64,000 nucleotides of DNA from Cytophagales bacterium (GCA_013298215.1 JAAFKE010000012.1:1-64000); one strand, 5' to 3'; numbered from the stretch's first letter, positions 16,951 through 26,724 are shown. Made by a program: numbers and translations. The notes: generated by a model from the letters alone, not told the origin.

Positions 16951-17829
16951 TTATTGATGGAAACTGCTGCTCACAAATTTTAGTACTTCGGGCAGTGCCG
17001 TGCGCCAGTATGTCCACGTGTGGCCGCCCTCGCGTACCCTAAACTCATGCGGTATTTTCTTGTCTATCATGGCCGCGTGGAGTGCCATGTTGCCTTTTAT
17101 GAGGAAGTCATCGTCGCCGCAATCGATGTAGAAGCGTACTTTTCGGAGTTCGGCGGTGTTGGCTGTTTCCATTATTTTGATGGGTGCGTTTTGGTAATAA
17201 TGCGCCGTGAGGCGGCTTTTGCCGACCAACCCTTTGCCGTAGAGGTCGCCGAATGTGGTGTCCCAACTGGCTTGGTCGGTAGAGTTGCTCACCACCTCGT
17301 CGTCGGTCCAAACGGCCGCACTGAGCGGGGCGGCGGCGGCAAAGAGCTCGGGGTGTTTGCCCACAAAAAGCAGCGCACCCAAGCCACCCATAGAGAGCCC
17401 CGCAACGGCCCGAAAGCGTTTTTGGGCGCGGACGCGGTAGGTTTTTTCGATGAATGGCATGAACTCAGTAACGAAAAAATCTTCGTAGCGCGTCTTGCCG
17501 TCGTGGCTGTTCATGTACCACGCCACGCCGCCGTCGGGCATGGCAATCACCATGGGGGTGGCATCGCCCGCATCGATGGCCTTATCGGTTATCTGCTGCG
17601 TTTCGCCAAACTGCGTCCAGCCCGTTTCGTCGTCGGTGTAGCCGTGGAGGAGGTACAAAATGGGGTAACTTCGGTTCGATTGCTCATAACCAGCGGGCAG
17701 GTAAATACTATACCGAACGTCTTTGCCCAAAATGGCACTTTTTATAGTTAGACTTTCTTTGAGGGTGCTTTGCTGGGCATAACCTACTGACAGCAAGCAT
17801 ACAAGCACGAAGGTAAGTAGTTTTTTCAC
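16951..17829 (-). CDS. secreted esterase (esterase D / feruloyl-esterase-like family)
   Basis: 292 residues with a signal peptide (residues 1-18, ending GYA). It belongs to the putative-esterase alpha/beta hydrolase family: LLHGYTDDETGW (oxyanion region, residues 60-71), nucleophile elbow GLSMGG with Ser146, acid in DCGDDD near residue 236, and base His in EGGHTWTYW near residue 270. All three catalytic positions are present. Members act on carbohydrate esters, S-formylglutathione or mycolates; as an exported protein, deacylation of plant or surface polysaccharides is plausible. It is 32 bases downstream of the glycosyltransferase gene and may share its transcript. Confidence 0.88.
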   Translation of the reverse strand: MKKLLTFVLVCLLSVGYAQQSTLKESLTIKSAILGKDVRYSIYLPAGYEQSNRSYPILYLLHGYTDDETGWTQFGETQQITDKAIDAGDATPMVIAMPDGGVAWYMNSHDGKTRYEDFFVTEFMPFIEKTYRVRAQKRFRAVAGLSMGGLGALLFVGKHPELFAAAAPLSAAVWTDDEVVSNSTDQASWDTTFGDLYGKGLVGKSRLTAHYYQNAPIKIMETANTAELRKVRFYIDCGDDDFLIKGNMALHAAMIDKKIPHEFRVREGGHTWTYWRTALPEVLKFVSSSFHQ

Positions 17830-17861
17830 GGAGGAGAAGGAAGGTTTAGTTCGAACGATTG

Positions 17862-19205
17862 TTAGATTTCAAAAGCAGTATGCTGCGGCGTTTTACTGTT
17901 TATTGAGATTTCTTTGTAGGCCACAAACCCCACAACGGCGTATTCGAGCAGTACGAGCCAGAGGTTTTCGTGGTAGGGCTGGGTGGAGTAGGCCGCGTAG
18001 GTGAGCGGTAAAAGTGCCGCCCAGACCACTGGAAAACGAAAGTTGGTGGCACTCGACAACGCCACCAGCGTGGCCACGTACCACGGATGCACGGTGGTGG
18101 CGCACGCAAAATAAATGGTTAAGACGAACACTGCTTTTTGGTGAAAACGCCATTTGCTTTTCGCGAAGGAGACCAGCAAAATACCCGACAGCGCCAACGC
18201 CGACAGTGCAATCCCTGCCTTAGCAATGATGTTGTAGCCAACGTACCAGTAGCCCACTTGCCTCACAAGGTAGTAAAGGCTGGCGTTGAACTCGAATTTT
18301 TGGAAGTATAAATTAATACTCGATGCCACGTTTTGGAGTAGTTCTTGGCTAAAAAAGGGACTAAACAAAACCAGGTTTATCCCGCCCACCACCGCGCCAT
18401 ACGCGAGGCCCTTACGCCAGCCGATTCTGCTCACTATCAGCGGCAAAAACACCAGCGGTAGTAATTTAGTGGCCACGGCCAAGGACATAAAAACTGCCGA
18501 CAGCCACACCATTTGGCGGCGTAATAATGCAAATGCCACCAACAAAAAACCGATCATCGCGCCCTCAAAGTGCAGATTGCCAGTTAGTTCTACTATTACC
18601 AGCGGATTGAGGACATAAAATAGCAATAAACCTCGAACGGGGTACTTGAAATAGACTAAAACCAAAAAACAAGCGGCCTCGGCTGCCAGCAAAAATACGC
18701 GTATCAGCAGGATGTTTGCCCACAAACTGCCGTTGGAAAGCCACGCCGACACGCCAAAAACAAGCTGATTGAGCGGCGGGTAAACACTATAATACTGGGG
18801 CGAATTGAGGTGCGAAAATAGCTCGGTGAGGTGGATATTTTGCGCCAGTGCCGTGCCGTAAAAAACCGACGGCAGCACCAAATACGGGTTCATGCCAGCT
18901 GCCGCCAAACGACCATCCCACACAAACCGAAAGTAATCGTCGGATAGCGCAGGCGTGGATGCAAGCAAGATGAGCCGGAACGCCAATGCCCAAAAAACCA
19001 ATGTTTTTAGCGGTGGTTGCTGCCTTATAATGAGCGCATAGGCTCCAAAGGTAGCCGCAAAACAAAACAGAAACAGCCCAAAAGCATCGCGCTCTACGCA
19101 GTACCCCAGCGCGGCGTAGCCAAGCACCGAAGCACACCCCAAAAATACCGTAACGCGCTGGTTCATTGTGAGTTTCGTGGGTAATTTGGGTCTCGGTGTT
19201 TGCAT
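17862..19205 (-). CDS. membrane glycosyltransferase (GT87 / GT-C mannosyltransferase-like)
   Basis: 447 residues with about eleven hydrophobic helices. The first loop contains LSDDYFRFVWDGRLAAAGMNPYL (about residues 87-109), in which the acidic pair and DGR-N-PY pattern is typical of polyprenyl-phosphate-sugar dependent GT-C enzymes. It probably transfers a sugar such as mannose from a lipid carrier on the outer face of the inner membrane. The ATG at 19205 is used; ATG at 19166 (MNQRVTVFLG) is an alternative that starts just before the first helix. It follows the Dabb gene by 12 bases on the same strand. Confidence 0.75.
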   Translation of the reverse strand: MQTPRPKLPTKLTMNQRVTVFLGCASVLGYAALGYCVERDAFGLFLFCFAATFGAYALIIRQQPPLKTLVFWALAFRLILLASTPALSDDYFRFVWDGRLAAAGMNPYLVLPSVFYGTALAQNIHLTELFSHLNSPQYYSVYPPLNQLVFGVSAWLSNGSLWANILLIRVFLLAAEAACFLVLVYFKYPVRGLLLFYVLNPLVIVELTGNLHFEGAMIGFLLVAFALLRRQMVWLSAVFMSLAVATKLLPLVFLPLIVSRIGWRKGLAYGAVVGGINLVLFSPFFSQELLQNVASSINLYFQKFEFNASLYYLVRQVGYWYVGYNIIAKAGIALSALALSGILLVSFAKSKWRFHQKAVFVLTIYFACATTVHPWYVATLVALSSATNFRFPVVWAALLPLTYAAYSTQPYHENLWLVLLEYAVVGFVAYKEISINSKTPQHTAFEI

Positions 19206-19217
19206 GTCAGGGGAGAG

Positions 19218-19529
19218 CTACTGCCCCAAATACGGCACCGCGTCGTACACCTGCACTTTGCTCCAGGTATGGGCGCAATTTTCGATGAATTTTTTGTGGT
19301 CGGGGTGCTCTTGGTATATGTCTTGGTGTTGCGGCGTTTCAAAAATAAATGTAATCGAAAAATCGTAGGTCGAGTCGATGACGGGGCGGCGCGTGTCGGC
19401 GGCCACGCCCACGTAGGCGGTTTTAATTTCGGCAATGGTGGCCAGCTCTTGCAAGCCAGCGTACAAGGCGGCGCGTTGGCTGGTGCTTTCGGAGTCTTTG
19501 AGCCAGAAAAAAACGGTGTGTACAAACAT
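19218..19529 (-). CDS. Dabb family (stress-responsive A/B barrel) protein
   Basis: 103 residues of the dimeric alpha/beta barrel type: MFVHTVFFWLK at the N-terminus (conserved His in the first strand), a central DFSITFIFETPQHQDIYQEHPDH segment, and a C-terminal VQVYDAVPY strand. Family members range from stress proteins to polyketide cyclases; no specific role can be given. It sits between the tolC and glycosyltransferase genes, all leftward, with short gaps of 12 and 37 bases. Confidence 0.88.
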   Translation of the reverse strand: MFVHTVFFWLKDSESTSQRAALYAGLQELATIAEIKTAYVGVAADTRRPVIDSTYDFSITFIFETPQHQDIYQEHPDHKKFIENCAHTWSKVQVYDAVPYLGQ

Positions 19530-19566
19530 GATTGTCGAAAATTTTAGTGCATTTTTTGAGATTATC

Positions 19567-20907
19567 CTACCAGAACCGCGTTCCGATGAGTCGGTTTATT
19601 TCGAGGGAGGCCAGCGTCATTTGGTATTTGTATTGGAGTTGGCCAAACTGCGCCTCGCGGAGCGAATTCTGAGCCGTGTCGATCTCGATGCTGGTTGCCA
19701 CCCCGTTTTTGAAGCGCACTTCGGCCAATTTGAGGGCATACTGGGCCTGCAACACCGTTTGCTCGGAAGAGACCAGCCGCAACTGAGCCGCGCCGAGGTC
19801 GTTTTGGGCAGCCTCAATGTCCCGTTTCAAGGTTTGATTGGCGGCATCGGTACTGTATTTGAGCAGTGTGCGGTTTATTTTGGCCACTTCGGTTTGGTAC
19901 GCGCCCCGGTGGCCCGTATAAATCGGAATGGTGAGCCGAACGCCGATGTTGGTGCCGAACCTAAAATCGTCGGCTATGGCGGGTACTTCGCCGTTGATGC
20001 GGGGCAGGTATCCGTTTCGCAGCCCCACCGAGGCCACCGCTGCCAGCGTGGGCAGGCTGGCTTTTTGCGAAATCAGCACGTCGCGCTCGGCTATTGCGTC
20101 GCGGTCTCTGATCGTTTTTAGGTCTAAATTACTACTTTGTGCCTGCGCCAAGGCAGCGCCCGCGCCCATGCTGGTTGCGCCCACGTCAAAATCAGCGTCG
20201 GCGGGTATGTCGTTTCTAACGTCTTTGCCAACCAGCGCGGCCAGGTAAATATACTGGCGTTCTAACTGACTTCGGAGGTCTTCTAAGCGACTTTCGGCGT
20301 TTTTGTAGCGCACGCCCACGCTCACTTGGTCGTATTCGAGGGCGTCGCCCGTCTTCAAACGATCGGCCACTAACTTGGCGTTTTCTGCTACCAACTTTAC
20401 CTGTTCTTTTTGCACGTCCATGCCCCGTTGTAGGTACACAATGCCGTAGTAGAGCGTGGCCACTTGGTAGGCGTAGAGGTTTTTGAGGCTCTCCACGTTG
20501 TTTTTCGACAGTTCGGTTTCGAGCCTAATCTTCTCCAAATTCACTGCCTGCCGCCCCCAGTCGTAGAGCACGTAGCTTGCGCTCACGTTGGCGTTGTAGG
20601 CCATATTAGGCTGAAACTGCAGCGTAACTGGCACGGGGCCGAAGGGCAACGTGGCTTTGGCCATCGGGTCGGTGCGGCTTATGCTGGCCTCGCCCTGCAC
20701 CTGCGGCTTGGCGGCAGTTTGCTGAATTTTCGTTTTGTAATCACCCATCAAAACGATCTGCTGCTGTTCTTTTATTTTGGGGGCGTATTCAATGGCCAAT
20801 CTGACGAGCTGGTTGAGGCTCTCGGCGGGTTTGGTTTGGCAATATACCGCCGCACCTTGGCGCAGGATCAATGAAATGACAAGGGCAAATGTGAGCGTAT
20901 TTTTCAT
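19567..20907 (-). CDS. TolC family outer-membrane efflux protein
   Basis: 446 residues with a signal peptide (about 1-24) and two repeats of the outer-membrane efflux protein pattern: long helical coiled-coil stretches rich in Ala, Gln and Glu, separated by beta segments (YNANVSASYVLYDWGRQ near residue 100, RLTIPIYTGHRG near residue 325). It forms the trimeric exit duct for a tripartite pump. The two genes upstream on the same strand encode the DHA2 transporter and the membrane-fusion protein, which completes an EmrAB-TolC-like system. The 64-base gap to the transporter gene suggests one transcript. Confidence 0.92.
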   Translation of the reverse strand: MKNTLTFALVISLILRQGAAVYCQTKPAESLNQLVRLAIEYAPKIKEQQQIVLMGDYKTKIQQTAAKPQVQGEASISRTDPMAKATLPFGPVPVTLQFQPNMAYNANVSASYVLYDWGRQAVNLEKIRLETELSKNNVESLKNLYAYQVATLYYGIVYLQRGMDVQKEQVKLVAENAKLVADRLKTGDALEYDQVSVGVRYKNAESRLEDLRSQLERQYIYLAALVGKDVRNDIPADADFDVGATSMGAGAALAQAQSSNLDLKTIRDRDAIAERDVLISQKASLPTLAAVASVGLRNGYLPRINGEVPAIADDFRFGTNIGVRLTIPIYTGHRGAYQTEVAKINRTLLKYSTDAANQTLKRDIEAAQNDLGAAQLRLVSSEQTVLQAQYALKLAEVRFKNGVATSIEIDTAQNSLREAQFGQLQYKYQMTLASLEINRLIGTRFW

Positions 20908-20971
20908 TTAACTATTTTTTGGGTAATTCTCTTGGGTTATGAAAATGGGCTAAAGGCCACAAAAGCCATTT

Positions 20972-22537
20972 TTAATGGCTTTCGGCGGCGGCCTTGGCTA
21001 CTTCGGCGGCTTCTTGGGCCGTTACTTTTTTTGTTTTTAGCAGGAAAACAAAAGGCAAAATGACGATAAAAAAGATTGAAATGAGCCTAAAAGTGTCCAG
21101 ATAAGCCAAATAATAGGCCTGCTTCACTACGCTCAGTTCCAACTGTTTGTAGGCCATGGTGGTGGCACTGAAAACGTCGCCGGTGCGGGCCACTATGCCG
21201 TTGGCAATTGCCGTAACGCGTTCGTTGAAGATCGGGTTGTCGGTGGTCATGTTGGCCATGAGGTCGGAGCGGTGCTGGGCGGCGCGCGCGGTGGCGTAGT
21301 TGTTGGCCAGGGCAATGCCAAAGGCTCCACCCAGCTGCCGAATCATGTTGGTGAGGGCAATGCCAGCGGGGTATTCTTTGGGCTGGAGCCCCGCCACGGC
21401 TTGGCTTATGAGTGGCAGTTGCAGCAGCGCCACTCCCAGCACGCGGCAGAGTTGCATCGGAAAAAAGTCCCAGCGGCCCATGTAGGCGGTGGCTGTTCCG
21501 CTATAAAATCCAAAACTGATAAAAAACAAAATGCCCGCAATCATGAACGGCAGCGGCGACGCGCCCGCGCCCATGCGCTTGCCAATGACAGGAAACAGTA
21601 CTACGGCCGCCAAGGTGGGGTACATGAGCGACAGACCGGTTTCGAGGGGTGTGAAACCGTTGATGCGTTGCACCAAAACTGGGTACACAAAAACCGACGT
21701 GAACAACCCAAAGCCCGCCACGAGCGTGAAAATAGACGATGTAGCGAAAATTCGGTACCTGAAAATTCGCAGATTTACCACTGGGTGATCCGTAGTAAGC
21801 TCGCGCCAGATGAAACCCACGATGCCCACTGCGGCCAAGATTGATATAACCACAATTTGCCGCGACTGAAACCAGTCCTCCGATTCGCCCTTTTCTAAGA
21901 CGTATTGCAGCGACCCAATGCCCAGCACCAGCAGCATAATGCCCCAATAATCGATCTGGATTTGTTGTTTTTGCTGGCCCTCGCCCGCTTTGCGGTCGAT
22001 GAACAACACCGTGAGGATGGTGGCCAGCATACAAATCGGAATATTGACGTAGAATATCTGAGACCAGTCGTAGTATTCAATAATGAAGCCCCCCAAAACG
22101 GGGCCGAGCGTGGGGCCGAGCACGATTCCCATCCCGAAAAGCCCCGAGGCCAGGCCACGGTCTTTGGTATCGAAGGCATCGAAGAGTATGGCCTGCGACG
22201 TAGACAGCAAAGCTCCGCCGCCAATGCCTTGGATAAATCGCCAAAAAACCAACTCCCACAGGCTTTCGGATGCTCCGCAAAAATAAGATGCCACCCCAAA
22301 CAAAACCATCGACGATAGGTAGTAAGTCTTGCGCCCAAAGTACTCGCCCAAAAAACCAGTCATCGGAATAATAATTACGTTGGCGATGGCATAAGACGTA
22401 ATAACCCAGGCGATGTCTTCGATGGTTGCACCCAAGGCCCCCGAAATTTGGTTCAAGGCCACGTTCACGATGGTTGTGTCGAGGAGCTCCATAATGGCCG
22501 CCGACACCGTGGTGAGCACGATGATGTACTTTTTCAT
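20972..22537 (-). CDS. DHA2 family drug:H+ antiporter (EmrB-like)
   Basis: 521 residues with 14 predicted membrane helices. Hallmarks are LDTTIVNVAL in helix 1 (near residue 19, DHA2 motif D1), the GYFG-like loop LGEYFGRKTYY near residue 63 (motif A), RFIQGIGGGALL near residue 99, and GPTLGPVLGGFI near residue 141 (motif C of antiporters). It exports hydrophobic compounds using the proton gradient. Its ATG overlaps the stop of the membrane-fusion gene by one base (TGATG), which implies coupled translation. Confidence 0.94.
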   Translation of the reverse strand: MKKYIIVLTTVSAAIMELLDTTIVNVALNQISGALGATIEDIAWVITSYAIANVIIIPMTGFLGEYFGRKTYYLSSMVLFGVASYFCGASESLWELVFWRFIQGIGGGALLSTSQAILFDAFDTKDRGLASGLFGMGIVLGPTLGPVLGGFIIEYYDWSQIFYVNIPICMLATILTVLFIDRKAGEGQQKQQIQIDYWGIMLLVLGIGSLQYVLEKGESEDWFQSRQIVVISILAAVGIVGFIWRELTTDHPVVNLRIFRYRIFATSSIFTLVAGFGLFTSVFVYPVLVQRINGFTPLETGLSLMYPTLAAVVLFPVIGKRMGAGASPLPFMIAGILFFISFGFYSGTATAYMGRWDFFPMQLCRVLGVALLQLPLISQAVAGLQPKEYPAGIALTNMIRQLGGAFGIALANNYATARAAQHRSDLMANMTTDNPIFNERVTAIANGIVARTGDVFSATTMAYKQLELSVVKQAYYLAYLDTFRLISIFFIVILPFVFLLKTKKVTAQEAAEVAKAAAESH

Positions 22538-23559
22538 CAGTCTTTGATAAGCACCGATACCTCCAGCGACAACCCCGCCCGCAGTATGTCGCGGTGCTTG
22601 GCTACGTCTAAGATTTCGATTTTGACTGGCACGCGTTGGGTCACTTTCACAAAATTTCCCGAGGCGTTGTCGGGTGGCAGCAATGAAGTTTTTGCGCCCG
22701 TTGATTCTGCAATCGACAATATTCGGCCTTTGAGTGGTGCGTTGGGGTAGGCATCTAACTTCAACTCGGTTTCGGCCCCAATTTTGAGGCGGTTCACCTG
22801 GGTTTCTTTAAAATTGGCCACCACCCAAAACACAGAGTCTTTCACGATGGTCATTAGCGGCTGGCCTGCCTGCACAAACTGCCCCGCCTCGATGCTTTTA
22901 CGGCCAATTTTCCCCGAAATGGGTGCGTAAACTTTGGCGTAAGTAAGTTTTAGTTTTTGCTGCTGTATTTTTACTCTTTTCACGTCTAACATGGCCGTTG
23001 TTTTTCGGGAGGCCGCCGTCAGAATAGGCATCCGCGAGCGGGCGGCGGCTAAGTCGGCTTGGCCGCCTTCGTACTGCGCCACCAAAATGTCGTAGTTAGA
23101 GCGGCTGTCGTCGGCTTGTTTTCGGGTAATGGCGTTGTCGGCCAGCAGAACGGCATCGCGGTCGGCATCTTTTTTGGCTTTGTCGCGTCTGAGGGCGCTT
23201 GTTTTCAGGTTGGCCTCGGCCGAGCGCAGGGTGGCGTTTAGGTTGTCGATGGTGGCGCTGGCGTTTTCTACGTCGGTGTTCGACTGCGCCAGGTCGGCCT
23301 CCAATTCGGCCAGGGTCAATTTTCCTTCCTCGGTGTCGATCTCGGCCAAAACCTCATTTTGGCTCACCTGGTCGTAATCTTTCACGGCTACCGTTTTCAC
23401 GTAGCCCGCTATTCGTGGCAACACTGGCACGAAGTAGGTTTCTATTTGGGCGTTGTCGGTGTCTTCGTGGGTTTTGTTGTAGCTATATTTTTGGTAGCCC
23501 ACGTAAGCCGCAGTGCCAAGTACCAGTAACAAAATAAGTTTGGGCAAATGTTTTTTCAT
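22537..23559 (-). CDS. HlyD/EmrA family membrane-fusion protein
   Basis: 340 residues with one N-terminal membrane anchor (about 7-23). The split lipoyl-like domain is visible (VLPRIAGYVKTVAVKDYDQVSQNEVLAEID near residue 48 and APISGKIGRKSIEAGQFVQAGQPL near residue 210), separated by a coiled-coil hairpin of some 120 residues rich in Ala, Asp and Lys. It bridges the DHA2 pump and TolC. It is the first gene of the emrA-emrB-tolC unit. No dedicated regulator lies next to it; mnmA ends 56 bases before it. Confidence 0.94.
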   Translation of the reverse strand: MKKHLPKLILLLVLGTAAYVGYQKYSYNKTHEDTDNAQIETYFVPVLPRIAGYVKTVAVKDYDQVSQNEVLAEIDTEEGKLTLAELEADLAQSNTDVENASATIDNLNATLRSAEANLKTSALRRDKAKKDADRDAVLLADNAITRKQADDSRSNYDILVAQYEGGQADLAAARSRMPILTAASRKTTAMLDVKRVKIQQQKLKLTYAKVYAPISGKIGRKSIEAGQFVQAGQPLMTIVKDSVFWVVANFKETQVNRLKIGAETELKLDAYPNAPLKGRILSIAESTGAKTSLLPPDNASGNFVKVTQRVPVKIEILDVAKHRDILRAGLSLEVSVLIKD

Positions 23560-23615
23560 TGAATTTTGGTTTAGGTTTCCCGCTATCGCTCAAAACGACA
23601 AGAGAGTGGCAAAAA

Positions 23616-24743
23616 TTAATTAAAAGCAGCATTGTCACTATCTTGCTGGAAACTTTTGGTGATCCAGCCACCGCCCACCACGTCGTTTCCTTCGTAGAAT
23701 ACGGCCGCTTGACCAGGTGCAATGGCGCTCACGCCTTCGTGGAAAAGCACCCGCATTTTATCCCCAAATTGCTCAATGGTGGCAGCCGTGCCAGCGTCTT
23801 TGTAGCGCACCTTGGTTGTGGTTTCGAGGGGCATCTCGCCGAGGTTTTCGTATTTTTGCATATTGAGTTTGCCCACCCACATGGCGTCGCGGTACAGTTG
23901 GGGCAGGTCGCCAAGCACCACTTCGTTGGTTTCTTTGCGTATTTCGGTCACAAAAATGGGTCTGCCCAGGGCAATTCCCAACCCCTTGCGCTGGCCAATG
24001 GTATAAAATGGGTAGCCTTCGTGCTGGCCCACCACGGTGCCGTCGGCCATCACAAAATTACCGCCCGCCACCTGCGCCTCCAACGTCGGAATGCGGTGTT
24101 TGAGAAAGCCTCGGTAGTCGTTGTCGGGCACAAAACAAATCTCGTAGCTCTCCGCCTTATTGACCAGCTCCATAAATCCCCGCTGCCGAGCCATGTCTCT
24201 AATTTCCGTTTTGTGGAGATGGCCAAGCGGGAGTTTGGTGCGCGCCAAGCTGGCCTGCGAAACCCCCCAAAGCACGTAAGACTGGTCTTTGGTGGAGTCG
24301 ATGCCCTTAGAAATAACGTGCCGGTTGTTGGCCTGTCGAATGTTGGCGTAGTGGCCAGTGGCTATAAACTCGCAGTCGAGGCTGTCGGCGCGGCGTAGTA
24401 GGGCATCCCATTTTATGTGGGTGTTGCAAAGCACGCAGGGGTTGGGCGTGCGGCCTTCGAGGTACTCGCCCGTAAAATGGTCGATAACCGAGTCGCCAAA
24501 CTCGGCCCTAATGTCTAAAATATAGTGCGGAAAACCCAACTGCACCGCCACATTGCGGGCATCGTTTATGGAGTCTAAGGAGCAGCAACCCGTTTCTTTT
24601 TTGGATGCACCGCTGCTGGCATAGTCCCAGGTTTTCATTGTCATCCCGATTACCTCGTAGCCCTCGTCGTGCAGCATTACCGCCGCCAAAGAACTATCTA
24701 TGCCACCGCTCATGGCCACTAAAATACGTCCGTTTTTGCTCAT
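23616..24743 (-). CDS. mnmA: tRNA 2-thiouridine(34) synthase
   Basis: 375 residues. MnmA adenylates and thiolates U34 of tRNA Lys/Glu/Gln. The PP-loop SGGIDSS (residues 13-19), the first catalytic Cys in NPCVLCNTHIKWD (near residue 102) and the second in SYEICFVPDNDYR (near residue 200) are all present, followed by the C-terminal beta-barrel with GQRKGLGIALG. The length is normal. It is probably its own unit, with the efflux genes downstream on the same strand. Confidence 0.96.
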   Translation of the reverse strand: MSKNGRILVAMSGGIDSSLAAVMLHDEGYEVIGMTMKTWDYASSGASKKETGCCSLDSINDARNVAVQLGFPHYILDIRAEFGDSVIDHFTGEYLEGRTPNPCVLCNTHIKWDALLRRADSLDCEFIATGHYANIRQANNRHVISKGIDSTKDQSYVLWGVSQASLARTKLPLGHLHKTEIRDMARQRGFMELVNKAESYEICFVPDNDYRGFLKHRIPTLEAQVAGGNFVMADGTVVGQHEGYPFYTIGQRKGLGIALGRPIFVTEIRKETNEVVLGDLPQLYRDAMWVGKLNMQKYENLGEMPLETTTKVRYKDAGTAATIEQFGDKMRVLFHEGVSAIAPGQAAVFYEGNDVVGGGWITKSFQQDSDNAAFN

Positions 24744-24980
24744 TGCTATCTAACAAGGTTCAAAGCCTTGCGACTGTGTTTGGTTGCGTGCAAAAGCACA
24801 ATTGAAACAATAAATCAGGCGAAAACTCAGCATCACGTGGCTGTATTCGGCCTTCGTTTTACCAAACCTGACTCGGATCAAAACAACCCTTGCCGCAAAC
24901 AAGTTCCTAACCAAAAACAATTCAAAACCAGCCCGAAAGTGCATTTTGGCGGTTGGTACTGGCCATGGTGCCAGACATGA

Positions 24981-25066
24981 CCGCGCGGTTGTTTAATAAA
25001 TACCTGATAGTTAAATAGTTACGAAATAAACAATGTCGATTACTTGGTTGCAGCTACTTAAATCTA
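24981..25066 (+). repeat. dispersed intergenic repeat, copy B
   Basis: Related to 16867-16948 and to the complement of 60232-60312. Blocks seen here are CCGCGCGGTTGTTTAATAAA, CTGATAGTTAAATAGTTAC, AAATAAACAATG, GATTACTTGGTTGC and CTACTTAAATC. Over the first 30 bases, 22 or so match copy C by eye. It occupies the end of the gene-free stretch 24744-25108, 43 bases before the NIPSNAP gene; the rest of that stretch shows nothing I can name. Confidence 0.65.
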
Positions 25067-25108
25067 CATAAAATACTAAATTAGTGCTTCAATCAACTAA
25101 AACTCCCA

Positions 25109-25855
25109 ATGAAATCCATCAAAAAATACACCCTAAGCCTTGTTTTGCTCCTTGCCTGCAACCTGTGCCAAGCCTCTACCGACGGCAGGGTATACGAAAT
25201 GCGCACGTACTACGCCGAACCTGGCAAGTTGGACGCACTCGTGGCGCGGTTTAGAGACCACACAGCCGCTTTCTTTAAGCAGTTTGGAATGACAAACGTT
25301 GGCTACTGGATACCCGCCAACAATCCCGACAATAAACTGATTTATATTTTGTCGTATCCCAGCCAAAAAGCCCGCGAGGCAGCTTGGAAAACTTTCGCAG
25401 ACAACCCCGAGCGAATTAGGGTGTTTGAGGCAAGCGAGAAAAATGGCAAATTGGTGGCTAAAATTGAGCAAATATTCATGCAAACCACCGATTTTTCGTA
25501 CCGCGTCAAGAAAAAAAACGTGGGTAAGCAGCCGCGCGTTTTTGAGATGAGAACCTACAAAACGCTACCCAACAAACTGCCCGACTTGTTGAGCCGTTTC
25601 AGAAACCATACCACCAGACTTTTAGAAAAACACGGGATGACCAACATTGCTTATTGGGTACCCACCGACCGCAACGACGAGCTAATTTATATCTTATCCC
25701 ACAAAGACGAGGCAGCCGCTAAGGCTTCTTTCGCCGCTTTTGGCAAAGACCCCGACTGGATTGCGGCCCGCAACGCTTCGGAGACAAACGGCAAAATTGT
25801 CGAAAAAATAGAATCCGTCTTTATGAACGCCACCGATTTTTCGCTTATCCGGTGA
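25109..25855 (+). CDS. exported protein with two NIPSNAP domains
   Basis: 248 residues with a signal peptide (about 1-23, ending CQA). Two tandem NIPSNAP (ferredoxin-like A/B barrel) domains are obvious from near-repeat sequence: VYEMRTYYAEPGKLDALVAR then VFEMRTYKTLPNKLPDLLSR, each followed by HGMTN/FGMTN(I/V)(A/G)YW and (L/E)IYILS. The family is widespread but its biochemistry is unclear; some members bind small hydrophobic ligands. The BadF-type kinase gene follows at 31 bases. Confidence 0.9.
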   Translation: MKSIKKYTLSLVLLLACNLCQASTDGRVYEMRTYYAEPGKLDALVARFRDHTAAFFKQFGMTNVGYWIPANNPDNKLIYILSYPSQKAREAAWKTFADNPERIRVFEASEKNGKLVAKIEQIFMQTTDFSYRVKKKNVGKQPRVFEMRTYKTLPNKLPDLLSRFRNHTTRLLEKHGMTNIAYWVPTDRNDELIYILSHKDEAAAKASFAAFGKDPDWIAARNASETNGKIVEKIESVFMNATDFSLIR

Positions 25856-25886
25856 TTTTCGCCTAAACTATTTAGCCACACACACC

Positions 25887-26723
25887 ATGATTTTGATTGC
25901 AGACAGCGGCTCAACAAAAACCGATTGGCGGTTTATCGACTCCCAAAACCATGTTTCGCAGGGACGAACGGCGGGATTTAATCCTTTTTTTCAGACCTCC
26001 CAGGCCATTTATGAGCAGATGTGCGCCAGTCTTTTGCCGTTGATAAAAGAACGAGTTAGCCACGTCTATTTTTATGGTGCGGGATGCGCGGGCGCGGGAT
26101 CGGCGGTGATGCGCGACGCGCTCAACCAAGCTTTTGAGGGCGCGCAAATAGAGGTAGAAAGCGATATGCTGGGAGCAGCGCGCGGAGCCTGCGGGCGCAC
26201 GGCGGGCATAGCCTGCATTTTGGGAACTGGCGCCAACAATGGCCTCTACGACGGCAGCAACGTGGTGGCCAATGTGCCGTCGCTGGGGTTTTGGCTCGGC
26301 GACGAAGGTAGTGGCGGATACCTCGGCAAAACCCTCGTAGTGAGCTACTTGCACCGCGAACTACCAACCGACTTAATGACGGCCTTTGAAAAACGATTTT
26401 CGGCCATCGACCGCACTGAGGTGTTGGAAAATGCCTACCAAAAGCCGTTTCCAAACCGCTATTTCGCTTCGTTTTCAAAGTTTTTGTTCGACCACCGCTC
26501 CCACCCTTTTGCCTACCAGATGATCTACGATGCGTTTGCGGTATTTCTTGAAAAATACGTTTGCAAACACCCCCAACACGAGACTTTGCCCGTGAGTTTT
26601 GTGGGGTCGGTGGCGTTTTATTACAGCGACATTTTGCGCCAAGCGGCGGCAGACCAGGGAGTTTCGGTAAAAAACATTTTGGAAGCACCCATCGCTGGGC
26701 TAACGCTCTACCACCAGGGTTAG
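25887..26723 (+). CDS. BadF/BadG/BcrA/BcrD-type ATPase, probable N-acetylglucosamine kinase
   Basis: 278 residues of the ASKHA (actin-like) sugar-kinase fold. The phosphate-1 loop is IADSGSTKTDW (residues 4-14), the phosphate-2 region is CILGTGANN near residue 111, and a GDEGSGGYLG motif near residue 137 is typical of GlcNAc kinases of this group. It would make GlcNAc-6-phosphate in the cytoplasm for cell-wall recycling. The product name follows the common annotation of Bacteroidota homologues; the substrate is not proven by sequence. It converges with ytxJ, ending one base before it. Confidence 0.85.
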   Translation: MILIADSGSTKTDWRFIDSQNHVSQGRTAGFNPFFQTSQAIYEQMCASLLPLIKERVSHVYFYGAGCAGAGSAVMRDALNQAFEGAQIEVESDMLGAARGACGRTAGIACILGTGANNGLYDGSNVVANVPSLGFWLGDEGSGGYLGKTLVVSYLHRELPTDLMTAFEKRFSAIDRTEVLENAYQKPFPNRYFASFSKFLFDHRSHPFAYQMIYDAFAVFLEKYVCKHPQHETLPVSFVGSVAFYYSDILRQAAADQGVSVKNILEAPIAGLTLYHQG

Positions 26724-26724
26724 C

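Noticed and set aside
24750-24790. tRNA-like string (GGTTCAAAGCC) upstream of mnmA
   Set aside because: No acceptor stem, anticodon arm or full cloverleaf can be formed; only a short CAAGG/CCTTG pair is present.
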